From the NCBI GenBank assembly GCA_902764145.1, contig CACWUS010000014.1, positions 1 to 37,657 on the forward strand: a stretch of 37,657 bases of DNA. The letters run 5' to 3'. Shown in pieces: positions 26,116 to 34,149 of the stretch. Under the pieces are notes generated by a model. That model did no database searches, was not told where the DNA came from, and saw only the letters and a list, made by a program, of their open reading frames with translations. Numbering within the stretch: the stretch's first letter is position 1; every line of letters begins with the position of its first letter. The translations under genes were made by a program, and so were the position numbers. This DNA is from an uncultured Erysipelotrichaceae bacterium. Lineage in GTDB: Bacteria > Bacillota_I > Bacilli_A > RF39 > UBA660.

Positions 26116-26604
26116 TTATTTTATTATTCTAGCAAATAATACAGCGCTAATATAAGCAGATGCATTTACTTGAAATCTAAAAAATTCATATATACTAACT
26201 ATTTTATCACATAAACATACAATTTTTGACTCTCTATATTTTGGCTTACCCTTTACTACTGGATACATATGTGAAAGAATAATATCTTTTTCAATATCAT
26301 TTAATTTAAAATAATTAAGAGAATTCTCTAAAGCAATATATGGATGACTATTCAAAAATGATTTATACTTTCCATCATTTCTACTTAAATCCTCTACCGT
26401 AAAAAAATCATGAAGCATGGCTCCTCTTGTACAAGAAACATAATCACATTTTGTATATTTAGACATATAAAAACTCATTTTAGCAACTCTATTTATATGA
26501 TCTAATCTATTATTACCATGATGTATCATAGACTTTAATTTTCTATATTTATTTACATCATAAAACTCTTTATATATATCATAATATATTTTTTTATTAC
26601 TCAT
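26116..26604 (-). CDS. HD-domain metal-dependent phosphohydrolase family protein
   Basis: A 162-residue protein with the HD-type metal site: His37 within 'RLDHINRVAKMSFYMSK', the paired MLHD motif near residues 63-66, the LSHMYP histidine near 110, and an Asp in 'CLCDKIVSIYEFFRF' near 135. This arrangement is that of small HD phosphohydrolases acting on nucleotides or similar phosphates. The substrate is not evident. A GAGTGGTAG ribosome binding site precedes ATG 26604. It is fourth in the cdsA-rseP-(123 aa)-HD-tRNA string. Confidence 0.82.
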   Translation of the reverse strand: MSNKKIYYDIYKEFYDVNKYRKLKSMIHHGNNRLDHINRVAKMSFYMSKYTKCDYVSCTRGAMLHDFFTVEDLSRNDGKYKSFLNSHPYIALENSLNYFKLNDIEKDIILSHMYPVVKGKPKYRESKIVCLCDKIVSIYEFFRFQVNASAYISAVLFARIIK

Positions 26605-26620
26605 AATCTACCACTCTAAC

Positions 26621-26992
26621 CTATATCCATCTAGGAACATATAAATTTCTTGTATATCCCTCAATGTACTTTTCATATTCTTTTATTATAGCATTAACAA
26701 TATATCCTATAACATTTGTTTCTTTTCTAGACACTTTTAAAGACGTTAAAAAATTATTTAATATTGTTTTAAATTCCCTGTCATCAAAATATCTAACAAC
26801 TGCATTATTTAAGTCAGTTGCTTTTTTTATTTCAGTTTTATTTCTAGTATTAATAGAAAATATAAAAGATTGATATATTTGAATTATTTTATCACTCATA
26901 TAATCAAGCTCACTAAATTCTTCATTAATTATTCTATAATAATCTTTACAATACTTTAATACTATTTTATTTTCTAGAAATCTATTTTCCAT
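26621..26992 (-). CDS. Hypothetical helical protein, 123 residues
   Basis: Not recognised. It is a soluble, mostly helical protein with no signal peptide, Cys pair or catalytic motif. The start ATG immediately follows the rseP stop (TAAATG), so translation is coupled to rseP. The HD-domain gene begins 16 bases after its stop. Position suggests a role shared with the membrane genes or with the HD protein, but nothing in the sequence defines it. Confidence 0.6.
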   Translation of the reverse strand: MENRFLENKIVLKYCKDYYRIINEEFSELDYMSDKIIQIYQSFIFSINTRNKTEIKKATDLNNAVVRYFDDREFKTILNNFLTSLKVSRKETNVIGYIVNAIIKEYEKYIEGYTRNLYVPRWI

Positions 26993-28051
26993 TTAACCCA
27001 CCCAAAGTCTACTGATATCATTAAATGTTACATATATCATTAATAATATCATTAATGCAAATCCTATATAATTTAATGCAAGTTCTAATTTTTCTCCTGT
27101 CTTTCTTCTAATTATTTTTTCTATTATTAATATAAATATTCTTCCACCATCAAATACTGGTATAGGAATTAAATTTACAATTCCAACATTAATGCTTAAA
27201 TAAGCAGTTAAATATAATAATGTTTTAAGTCCTGAAGACTTAACTTGATCAACAACAGAATATATTCCTACTGGACCACTTAAATTCTTTACTGATACTT
27301 CACCTGTAAATAATGAACCAAGTATTCTAAATATTGTTTTAGAATTCTCATATGTTCCTACAAAAGCATAACTAAGAGCATTTTTAAATCCTTTATGATA
27401 AGTTACTCCAGATGAAACTATTCCAAATACTCTAACTTGTTCTCCATTCTCTTCTCTTATATCAGGTATTAAATCATAAGTAACAATTTCTTTATTTGAT
27501 TTTTCTACAATAAATTCATAATTATTTTTTAATTTTTTTGCTGAAGCTTCTAAAATAAAATCATCCCAAGTACTAATTTTAACTCCATTAACTTTAATAA
27601 TTCTATCCCCTGGTTCCATACCTGCTTTATATGCAGCTCCATTTTCAACTACTGAACTAATAACAGGCTCACTAACTGGTTTACCATATAAAAGACCACT
27701 AATAAAAAATAATACAACAGCAAGTATAAAATTAAATACTATACCATTTATTAAAACCCATAAAACATTCAAAAATTTCTTGTTTTCAAGTACTCTATCT
27801 TTCTTGATTTTAGATTTTTTATCTTCCTTCTCAGCCATCGAAACAAAACCACCAATTGGAAGCAGCCTAAGAGAATAAGTAGTTTCACTATTCTTAGGTT
27901 TATGTTTAAAAATAAGTGGCCCCATTCCAAGTGAAAACTCATCTACATATACTCCACTTTTTTTAGCAGCTATAAAATGACCAAATTCATGAATTGATAT
28001 AATTATTCCAAGCATCAAGAACAATATCAATATTGTAATTATAAAATTCAT
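26993..28051 (-). CDS. rseP: RseP-type site-2 intramembrane zinc metalloprotease
   Basis: A 352-residue membrane protease (family M50B). The first TM helix carries the zinc motif HEFGH at 21-25. A PDZ domain lies at about 130-200 ('PGDRIIKVNGVKISTWDDFI'). The third-ligand motif NLIPIPVFDGGR is followed by a final TM helix. Such proteases cut membrane proteins within the bilayer, for example anti-sigma factors and leftover signal peptides. The length is slightly below the usual 420 because there is a single PDZ domain. The ribosome binding site is TAGGAGGA. The pairing with cdsA upstream is the common Firmicute arrangement. Confidence 0.95.
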   Translation of the reverse strand: MNFIITILILFLMLGIIISIHEFGHFIAAKKSGVYVDEFSLGMGPLIFKHKPKNSETTYSLRLLPIGGFVSMAEKEDKKSKIKKDRVLENKKFLNVLWVLINGIVFNFILAVVLFFISGLLYGKPVSEPVISSVVENGAAYKAGMEPGDRIIKVNGVKISTWDDFILEASAKKLKNNYEFIVEKSNKEIVTYDLIPDIREENGEQVRVFGIVSSGVTYHKGFKNALSYAFVGTYENSKTIFRILGSLFTGEVSVKNLSGPVGIYSVVDQVKSSGLKTLLYLTAYLSINVGIVNLIPIPVFDGGRIFILIIEKIIRRKTGEKLELALNYIGFALMILLMIYVTFNDISRLWVG

Positions 28052-28060
28052 ATATTCCTC

Positions 28061-28855
28061 CTAGAAAAATGACACAAAGTAAGCAAATGCTAATATTGCG
28101 AATAATATACTATCAAGTCTATCTAAAACGCCACCATGTCCAGGCATAATTTTCCCATAATCTTTAATACCATATCTTCTTTTAATTGATGAAAAAACCA
28201 AATCACCAAACTCTGCTATTAATGATAATGCCATAGAAATAAGTATTATATAAAATATACTAGCTTCAGTATTAATAAATGTTAAAAAGAACATTGAACC
28301 AATAAATGTTCCAAATGTAACACCACCTATCATTCCCTCTACTGTTTTATTTGGTGATACACTAGGACATAACTTATGTCTTCCAATTTTACTTCCAACG
28401 AATAAAGCAAATGTATCAGACATAATAGTTATTAATACTACATATATTAAATATAAAATATTCATATTTCTAATTACTATCAAGAAATTAAATGATATTC
28501 CAAGTAACATAGTAATCGCTAACATGATTAAAGCATCTTCAGCATCATATTCTTTTTTATTTAATACTATTAATGGTAACAAGCATACTAACAAATCTAG
28601 TATATAAAGTCTATAATCTATATTAAATGTTGAACCATGAAAGATAGAAGACATTACAATTAATAAATATGGTACTAAAACTAATAGTTTTATCATACTA
28701 TCCATCTTTTTCTCTTTTTCGCGAGCACTTAATATTTCATGATAAGCAATTATACTTAATATACCTACACCAATATAATATGGATAACCTCCAAATATTA
28801 TTAATGGTACTATTATAACTAATGCAATAATTGCACTTATAACTCTTTGCTTCAT
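28061..28855 (-). CDS. cdsA: Phosphatidate cytidylyltransferase
   Basis: A 264-residue multi-pass enzyme making CDP-diacylglycerol from CTP and phosphatidic acid, the precursor of phosphatidylglycerol and cardiolipin. The signature is present: 'SDTFALFVGSKIGRHKL', 'SPNKTVEGMIGG', and near the end 'EFGDLVFSSIKRRYGIKDYGKIMPGHGGVLDRLDS' (the CDS family S-x2-K-R-x4-K-D-x5-P-G-H-G-G-x2-D-R-x-D pattern). An in-frame start at 28900 would add 15 residues, but the promoter's TATAAT lies inside that stretch. ATG 28855 behind GGTGAAG is therefore chosen. It heads the cdsA-rseP operon. Confidence 0.95.
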   Translation of the reverse strand: MKQRVISAIIALVIIVPLIIFGGYPYYIGVGILSIIAYHEILSAREKEKKMDSMIKLLVLVPYLLIVMSSIFHGSTFNIDYRLYILDLLVCLLPLIVLNKKEYDAEDALIMLAITMLLGISFNFLIVIRNMNILYLIYVVLITIMSDTFALFVGSKIGRHKLCPSVSPNKTVEGMIGGVTFGTFIGSMFFLTFINTEASIFYIILISMALSLIAEFGDLVFSSIKRRYGIKDYGKIMPGHGGVLDRLDSILFAILAFAYFVSFF

Positions 28856-28871
28856 ATACTTCACCATAATC

Positions 28872-28900
28872 ATTATAACACTATACATTTTTTTAAACAA
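28872..28900 (-). promoter_or_regulatory. Promoter of the cdsA-rseP operon
   Basis: TTGTTT (28895-28900), a 17-base spacer, and TATAAT (28872-28877) on the minus strand. The predicted start near 28865 leaves only about 10 bases before ATG 28855. Confidence 0.65.
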
Positions 28901-28901
28901 G

Positions 28902-28923
28902 AAAAAAGAGTATTTCTACTCTT
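28902..28923 (-). terminator. Terminator of the DnaJ-domain gene (copy 1 of a repeated hairpin)
   Basis: AAGAGTA-GAAA-TACTCTT followed by TTTT on the minus strand. The same 20-base-plus core recurs at 29903-29923. Confidence 0.85.
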
Positions 28924-28925
28924 CA

Positions 28926-29819
28926 TCAATTTGATTTTTTTAATACATATCTGTCATCTTTATCAATACTATTTATATTATTATTTTCATTATAGCTAGC
29001 AGCATATTTTTGTATTAAATAATTATATTTTGAAAAGCAAGCATCAATGGCTTCTGGAATATCTAAAGAAGAGGCTTCTATTTTAAATAATTTTATATAT
29101 TCTTTTACTAATTCTATTACTATACCATTAGTTTCATTTTCTAAATAATCTTCAATTAATTTTTCTACATAAGATTTTACTAAAATATCATTTAGACTTT
29201 CCTTTTTCTTTATTTTAGATAATTTATCAAAAATAGAATAAATTGTATCTTTTATAAGAATAATATAATCATACTCTACTATAATTGAAGATTGAGTATC
29301 TCTATATCTAAATCCTCTTTTATTACAATAACTGTGTATATAGTCAATTAATAAATCATTAACTTTTTTTACACATAATAAATACATTTCATTAACTTTA
29401 TCTATATCATCATCATCATATTTAGCTGTATCAAATGCATATTTTAATAGTATAACTTCTATTTCTTTTTTTACTAGTTCAGCTTCTTCATCTAATTCAA
29501 CATTGACGCTTTTTCTTATATATGTATTTAATATATCACAAAATATTTGAGCTACTTTAACTCTACTTTTTTGTTCTCTTTTTGGATTTGAACTATAACT
29601 AGTATTAGATCGTACTGTACTAGTTCTATTAATTTTCAAATAACTAGATAAGTAATCTCTTGCTAAATTTATTTCTTGTGTTTTTTCAGTTGCAATATAA
29701 GTGTCCTTGCAAAGATCAGGATGCCATTTCATAATTAATCTTTTGTATGCAGCTTTTAATTCTGGCTCAGTAAAATTTCTATTTAATCCCATAATTTTTA
29801 GTGCAATATCTAAATTCAT
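28926..29819 (-). CDS. J-domain (DnaJ-like) protein
   Basis: A 297-residue protein with an N-terminal J domain (residues 1-62). The HPD motif that stimulates DnaK ATPase is at 33-35 within 'AAYKRLIMKWHPDLCKD'. After a short Ser/Arg-rich linker (70-85) come about 210 residues of charged helical sequence. There is no Gly/Phe region and no CxxCxGxG zinc repeat, so it is a class C J protein that delivers a special client to DnaK. It ends in TGA. The ribosome binding site is AAGGGGG and the promoter upstream is near perfect. It appears to be a single-gene unit. Confidence 0.85.
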   Translation of the reverse strand: MNLDIALKIMGLNRNFTEPELKAAYKRLIMKWHPDLCKDTYIATEKTQEINLARDYLSSYLKINRTSTVRSNTSYSSNPKREQKSRVKVAQIFCDILNTYIRKSVNVELDEEAELVKKEIEVILLKYAFDTAKYDDDDIDKVNEMYLLCVKKVNDLLIDYIHSYCNKRGFRYRDTQSSIIVEYDYIILIKDTIYSIFDKLSKIKKKESLNDILVKSYVEKLIEDYLENETNGIVIELVKEYIKLFKIEASSLDIPEAIDACFSKYNYLIQKYAASYNENNNINSIDKDDRYVLKKSN

Positions 29820-29871
29820 ATTGTCCCCCTTTTAATAATCTTCTTAAGAATATCCTCTGTTTGTTATTAAC

Positions 29872-29900
29872 ATTATATTAAAAACAGAATAAAATGTCAA
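29872..29900 (-). promoter_or_regulatory. Consensus sigma-A promoter of the J-domain gene
   Basis: TTGACA (29895-29900), exactly 17 bases, TATAAT (29872-29877) on the minus strand: full consensus in both boxes. A leader of about 45 bases with an AACAGAGGATATTCTT-like segment follows. The absence of a CIRCE repeat suggests constitutive expression. Confidence 0.88.
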
Positions 29901-29902
29901 GT

Positions 29903-29923
29903 AAAAAGAGTATTTCTACTCTT
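29903..29923 (-). terminator. Terminator of the 29916 gene (copy 2 of the repeated hairpin)
   Basis: The same AAGAGTA-GAAA-TACTCTT hairpin and U-tract as at 28902-28923. The TAG stop of the gene is inside it. Confidence 0.85.
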
Positions 29924-30581
29924 CACAATACTTTTCTATGTTTTCTTCATACACTAGTGTAGATGTTTTATATAATTCACACCACTTATTATCCATTTTA
30001 ATTTTTTCAAACTTACCACATTTAGAATCATATTTAGCATAAGAATTATCTTTTAAACAATATACATTTTCCTCATCATATATCCATTTATAATTATCTT
30101 TTTCTTCTTCAAATTTAGGAAATACTATTAACTCATAACCATCACTACTCTTTTTATCTAACTTTTTATATTTAAACAATCCATAATTATAAGCAACATG
30201 AACAGCATCTTCAACTTGAGTGTTATTATTCATTGTTTCTACCATATCACTAGTGTATATTCCATCATTTGTTAATAACTGTAAATCCCTTTTTGATATT
30301 TTAATTCCTTCAGCATTTGTATAATATCCATCTATATATTTATAATTTGTTGGACAAATAGCATCTGTATCACTATATGAACCAATTGTATATGTTTTGT
30401 TTGTTTTACAATACCAAACTTTATAGAAAACAGCTTTATAAAGAATTTGATTATCTGTTAAATTTTCTTTTAACGATATTTTAGGACTTGTATTATTTGT
30501 TTTAACATTGAAATAATCAAAATATATAAATGAACTTATTAATACTATTACTATTAAAATTATAATTATTACTTTTTTCAT
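29916..30581 (-). CDS. Membrane-anchored exported protein of unknown function
   Basis: Not recognised. A 221-residue protein with an N-terminal TM/signal-anchor (residues 4-23, VIIIILIVIVLISSFIYFDY) and an outside domain of about 195 residues. The outside part has six or more Cys in pairs ('WYCKTNKTY', 'AICPTNY', 'VYCLKD', 'SKCGKF', 'KWCELY', 'EKYCEE'), suggesting disulfides or metal binding. It has many Tyr and Lys. The AGAGGT ribosome binding site precedes ATG 30581. It diverges from the plus-strand gene at 30692 and is a single-gene unit. Confidence 0.6.
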   Translation of the reverse strand: MKKVIIIILIVIVLISSFIYFDYFNVKTNNTSPKISLKENLTDNQILYKAVFYKVWYCKTNKTYTIGSYSDTDAICPTNYKYIDGYYTNAEGIKISKRDLQLLTNDGIYTSDMVETMNNNTQVEDAVHVAYNYGLFKYKKLDKKSSDGYELIVFPKFEEEKDNYKWIYDEENVYCLKDNSYAKYDSKCGKFEKIKMDNKWCELYKTSTLVYEENIEKYCEE

Positions 30582-30691
30582 TTTTACCTCTTGCTTATAT
30601 TATAATTATATTATCAATAATTTTAATTGTAAATAAATTAATGTTTAAAAAGTTATACTTTTGTTTTATAATAATTGAAAAGGAGAAAAAA

Positions 30692-31306
30692 ATGAAAAAA
30701 ATTATATTAATATTTTTAATGTTAATAATATCTATTAATGTTAAAGCATATGAAAATGATATATTCAAAGTTGATATTGATAAATCATATAAATTAGAAT
30801 TAGAAACTACAAATGCTTATAGATGGACAAAAGACAATAATTATATTGCTATTAGCGTAAATGATAATAAAAAGCTTAAATACAATATTGAAGCATATAC
30901 CAAGGAAGATATAGAAAATCAAGAAAAATACTTTGAAGATGGTATTAACAAAGGAATATCTAAATATAATATAAAAGCTGATGTTACAAATATTGAAAAA
31001 TTAAATAACAATAATGCTTACTATTTAGAATATGATGTATATTATCCAAGTAAAACAGCTATAGGATATGATATGTATCAAAAAGGAAGAATGTTTACAA
31101 CAAATAAATATATTATTAACATTATATATAGTAGTGATAAAAAATTAGAAAATAGTGATGACTATAAAAATGTACTTAATAGTTTAACTATATTAGATAA
31201 TAAAACAAATGATTCAAATTGGTTTATTTATACATTTATAGCTATTGGTGTAATCGCAGGGATAATTGGTGCGATTATTTCTATTAAAAAAAATGCTAAC
31301 AAATAG
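30692..31306 (+). CDS. Secreted protein with C-terminal membrane anchor, function unknown
   Basis: Not recognised. This is the only complete gene on the plus strand. It encodes 204 residues: a signal peptide (1-19, MKKIILIFLMLIISINVKA), an outside domain of about 155 residues, and a C-terminal TM helix (about 175-196) with a basic KKNANK end. ATG 30692 has AAGGAG upstream; an earlier in-frame start at 30641 lacks one. A TATAAT box lies near 30668. The outside part alternates beta-like segments with 'YLEYDVYYPSKTAIGYDMYQKGRMF', resembling PsbP-like/lipid-binding beta folds only in general style. Its stop lies in a bidirectional terminator shared with the sigma gene. Confidence 0.6.
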   Translation: MKKIILIFLMLIISINVKAYENDIFKVDIDKSYKLELETTNAYRWTKDNNYIAISVNDNKKLKYNIEAYTKEDIENQEKYFEDGINKGISKYNIKADVTNIEKLNNNNAYYLEYDVYYPSKTAIGYDMYQKGRMFTTNKYIINIIYSSDKKLENSDDYKNVLNSLTILDNKTNDSNWFIYTFIAIGVIAGIIGAIISIKKNANK

Positions 31307-31315
31307 CATTTTTTT
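31287..31315. terminator. Bidirectional terminator between convergent genes
   Basis: AAATGCTA-ACAAA-TAGCATTT with a T-run after it on the plus strand and an A-run before it. It can end both the plus-strand gene and the minus-strand sigma gene. Confidence 0.8.
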
Positions 31316-31955
31316 ATGCAATATTATTTTTCATCTTACTTAATATTAGTTTTTCACATCTTGATACTTTTGATTGTGATAATCCCATGATTTCTGCAGT
31401 TTCACTTTGAGAATATCCCTGATAATACCTATAATCTATTATTTTTCTATCAAATTCATCTAATTCATTTAGTTCATTTCTCAATAGTATTTCATTATCT
31501 ATAGATTCTCTATCATCAGAATAATAACAATTACAATTCTTTTCATCTTCATTTATACTTTTAAATAAAGAAACGCTTCTTATTATACTAAGCATTTTAT
31601 CCTCATCTATGCCAATGTAATTACACACTTCACTAAAAGTTACTTCCCTTTCAAATTTTAAATATAATAAATCTTTTACCTTCAAATATCTTTTATATAT
31701 ATCATATGCTTCATCACTAATAATGATATTCTTATCTTTTCTAATATAATCAATTATTTCCCCTAAGATAAACTTATAAGCATAAGTAGAAAATTTAGTA
31801 TTGTCATTTGAAATATAACAATTATTTGCTTTAATCACTCCTAAACAACCAGCTTGATACAAATCTTCAATACAATAATAATCTTTATATCTTGATGCAA
31901 TTTTATATATTAATCCTGATAACGACAATATTCTTTCATTTAAAACATCATTCAT
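31314..31955 (-). CDS. SigF/SigG/SigB-type RNA polymerase sigma factor
   Basis: A 213-residue sigma-70 family protein. Region 2 is clear ('DLYQAGCLGVIKANNCYISNDNTKFSTYAYKFILGEIIDYIRKD', about residues 31-75), followed by region 3 (110-140). Region 4 has a helix-turn-helix ('YSQSETAEIMGLSQSKVSRCEKLILSKM', about 180-207). The GEIIDYIR and SQSKVSRCEK segments are close to those of SigF and SigG of Bacillus. It is about 40 residues shorter than SigF, mainly at the N-terminus. It overlaps the STAS gene by 4 bases. The usual anti-sigma gene spoIIAB is not between them. It may be SigF, SigG or a lineage-specific relative; the exact paralogue cannot be fixed by eye. Confidence 0.82.
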   Translation of the reverse strand: MNDVLNERILSLSGLIYKIASRYKDYYCIEDLYQAGCLGVIKANNCYISNDNTKFSTYAYKFILGEIIDYIRKDKNIIISDEAYDIYKRYLKVKDLLYLKFEREVTFSEVCNYIGIDEDKMLSIIRSVSLFKSINEDEKNCNCYYSDDRESIDNEILLRNELNELDEFDRKIIDYRYYQGYSQSETAEIMGLSQSKVSRCEKLILSKMKNNIA

Positions 31956-32293
31956 ATTTTAAACACCTCGACACTTGAATTATAATCTTTAGATTTAAAA
32001 CAATAATCAAATATATCTGTTTTTTTAAAATAATCATTTACATATTTATTTAATTCACAAAGGACAAGTTTACCTTTGTTTTTATTAACTATTGATGAAA
32101 TCTTTATTAAAGAATTAACTCCTTTACAATCAATTAAATCAACATCTTTTAAATTAACAGTTACATACTTAGCATTTAAATTTAATATAAGTGGTATTAT
32201 ATATGATTCAAACTTATTAGTCTTATTACCAGAAAGTATAGGTGGAGCTTTAACATATAATATATTGTTTTTGTATTCTATATCTGTCTTCAT
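31952..32293 (-). CDS. STAS-domain protein, SpoIIAA-like anti-anti-sigma factor lacking the phospho-serine
   Basis: A 113-residue STAS protein. The core 'AKYVTVNLKDVDLIDCKGVNSLIKISSIVNKNKGKLVLCELN' matches the strand-helix pattern of SpoIIAA, in which 'DSSG' precedes the central helix and its first Ser is phosphorylated by SpoIIAB. Here the motif is D55-C56-K57-G58, so the phosphorylatable Ser is Cys and the next residue Lys. The gene overlaps the sigma gene by 4 bases, the same order as spoIIAA before sigF. No good ribosome binding site is seen before ATG 32293, and the upstream exported-protein gene ends 27 bases away. Regulation by phosphorylation as in SpoIIAA seems impossible for this protein. 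Confidence 0.75.
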   Translation of the reverse strand: MKTDIEYKNNILYVKAPPILSGNKTNKFESYIIPLILNLNAKYVTVNLKDVDLIDCKGVNSLIKISSIVNKNKGKLVLCELNKYVNDYFKKTDIFDYCFKSKDYNSSVEVFKI

Positions 32294-32320
32294 ATTAAGA
32301 ATGATACAACATATTTTTGA

Positions 32321-33391
32321 CTATTTAAACAGATTCGACAAAACTAGATATATTTTTCTCCTATAAATAAATATTAATGCTATAAAACTTAGTGTTACGA
32401 GAATAACATAAATATATATATTATCTATAGTTTTAGGATTCTCTACTACAATTTCTTTTTCTGGCTCTTCTTTAGTTATATATTTAACATAGCAATCTTC
32501 TTTTATACAATATGTTCTATCTGTTACAAGTCTTCCTCCACCATCTAATAAAACTGCATCATTTGTTATATATCTATAATATATTGTTTCAGATTCTTCT
32601 ATTTTTTTATATCCATCATATTCTTTATAATAATCATCTGTCACTACTCTATCAATTTCATATGTTTTATATAACTTATCAATATAAGAATATTTAGTTA
32701 CAATTCTAGCGAAGTTTTTCATCAAATTTCTTTCATCAACAATAATTGTATCTCCATCTAACAAATATTTAATTCTAAATAATTTATGATTATCATCGCT
32801 TAATAATCCAAGCATAAATGAACTTTTATTATTTGATGAAGAATAATATATTTTTATACTAAGTTCATCTACTTTATAATAATCATTTAATTCAATTTCT
32901 ATTTCATGATTTAACTCATTATATACATCTAAATCTCCATCAATTAAGTAATTATCACTAGTAGTGCACACTATTTTATCTCCTGAAAAAACATCTGTAA
33001 TATCAATTTCACTTATACTAACATTATCATAAAAATCATAATCATATAATTTTATTTTCTTAATACTTTTATCATCATAGTATATTGGTTCTTGAAATTC
33101 ATGTATAATTCTTCCATCTATTTCATCTGGTCTTACTATACTTGGATCTGATTCTTTAGAATAAATATAATCATTTTTATCAATTTCTTTATCTCCAACT
33201 TGATCTATTCTCAAGTATTCTTCATTGATTCTAGTTTCTTTATACCACAAATATCTCTTTTCACTTTCAATTAATATTTCTTCATACCCTTCTGGATATG
33301 TAGTTGACCATTGTGAATAAGTTAATTCATACGCTTTAACTTTTACTAATATAATAGATATAAATAATATTGCCTTTAATATTTTTTTCAT
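32321..33391 (-). CDS. Exported membrane-anchored protein of unknown function in the sigma operon
   Basis: Not recognised. It has 356 residues, with a signal peptide (1-20, ending VKVKAYE), an acidic Tyr-rich outside region of about 290 residues, and a C-terminal TM helix (about 323-342) with a basic cytoplasmic tail. The outside part is beta-rich, with many Asp-Tyr pairs and only a few Cys ('TYCIKEDCYVKY'). ATG 33391 is chosen behind a perfect AGGAGGT; a GTG two codons earlier lies inside that site. It precedes the STAS and sigma genes by 27 bases, so it is probably cotranscribed with them. Confidence 0.6.
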   Translation of the reverse strand: MKKILKAILFISIILVKVKAYELTYSQWSTTYPEGYEEILIESEKRYLWYKETRINEEYLRIDQVGDKEIDKNDYIYSKESDPSIVRPDEIDGRIIHEFQEPIYYDDKSIKKIKLYDYDFYDNVSISEIDITDVFSGDKIVCTTSDNYLIDGDLDVYNELNHEIEIELNDYYKVDELSIKIYYSSSNNKSSFMLGLLSDDNHKLFRIKYLLDGDTIIVDERNLMKNFARIVTKYSYIDKLYKTYEIDRVVTDDYYKEYDGYKKIEESETIYYRYITNDAVLLDGGGRLVTDRTYCIKEDCYVKYITKEEPEKEIVVENPKTIDNIYIYVILVTLSFIALIFIYRRKIYLVLSNLFK

Positions 33392-33451
33392 TTTCACCTC
33401 CTCTATTAATATAATTAGCTAATAAGAAGGCAAAACACTTCTTTTTCATAC

Positions 33452-33480
33452 AAAAAAATAAAGCACTATCAAAGTGCTTT
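33452..33480 (-). terminator. Terminator of the formate/nitrite-channel gene
   Basis: AAAGCACT-TTGAT-AGTGCTTT followed by ATTTTTTTG on the minus strand, 23 bases after the stop. Confidence 0.85.
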
Positions 33481-33502
33481 AAAAACTAAAAATAAAATTT
33501 AA

Positions 33503-34141
33503 TTAATTTTTATAATATAAATTATAAAAATAAGCTATTATTACTGATCCAAATGAATTTCCTAGTACCATTATTAACATATAAAGTAAAGTTTTAAAAG
33601 ACCAAACATTTGCTATTGAGAAATAAAACATGTTAGCTACGCAGTGTTCAAAACTGCAAAGAATAAATACCATAACACACATAAATATTCCTACATATTT
33701 TCCTATCTCATTACTTGCCTTTTTATAATTGTTTACTGCTATATACATTAACATGCCGCAGAAAACTGATAATATGAATATACTTAATAAACTATCATTT
33801 AATTTAATAAATGACATTTTAATTGCTTTTGCTTGTATAAGATTAATTCTAGTTAATAATAATACTCTAGCTACTAAGAATGTTCCAATGAAATTTCCTA
33901 ATAAACTTAATAATAATTCATAAATATAATTTAATTTATTAATAAGAATATAACCTATCTTTCCAGTATATAAATTCATTCCATACATACAAATCATTAA
34001 TAAACCAATTGAGAAAAAGAATGATCCAGCAATATTATTATCTAAACTTAAAAATGCACATCCTCCTATCCCAATCATAATTCCTGCATAAATTCCTTTT
34101 ATTAAAAAGTCTGCATATTTTTTAATATCTTTTTTCTTCAT
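33503..34141 (-). CDS. Formate/nitrite transporter (FNT) family channel
   Basis: A 212-residue membrane protein with six helices. FNT landmarks are present: 'KGIYAGIMIGIGGCAFLS' in helix 1, 'MNLYTGKIGY' at the helix 2 break, 'LLGNFIGTFL' before helix 3, 'FCGMLMYIAV' in helix 4, and 'FEHCVANMFYF', whose His is the central pore histidine. Family members form pentamers moving formate, nitrite or hydrosulfide. Which anion is carried here is not evident. It is shorter than the typical 260-280, with short ends. TAGGAG precedes ATG 34141. It lies behind the 62-residue gene by 8 bases. Confidence 0.88.
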   Translation of the reverse strand: MKKKDIKKYADFLIKGIYAGIMIGIGGCAFLSLDNNIAGSFFFSIGLLMICMYGMNLYTGKIGYILINKLNYIYELLLSLLGNFIGTFLVARVLLLTRINLIQAKAIKMSFIKLNDSLLSIFILSVFCGMLMYIAVNNYKKASNEIGKYVGIFMCVMVFILCSFEHCVANMFYFSIANVWSFKTLLYMLIMVLGNSFGSVIIAYFYNLYYKN

Positions 34142-34149
34142 AATTACTC

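Noticed and set aside
28856..28900. Longer CdsA N-terminus starting at 28900
   Set aside because: A TTGTTT-N17-TATAAT promoter covers this stretch, and ATG 28855 gives the normal CdsA beginning.
32321..32366. A sigma-H promoter (AGGA...GAAT) before the STAS gene
   Set aside because: The spacing is about 5 bases too long and the AGGA part is within codons of the exported-protein gene.
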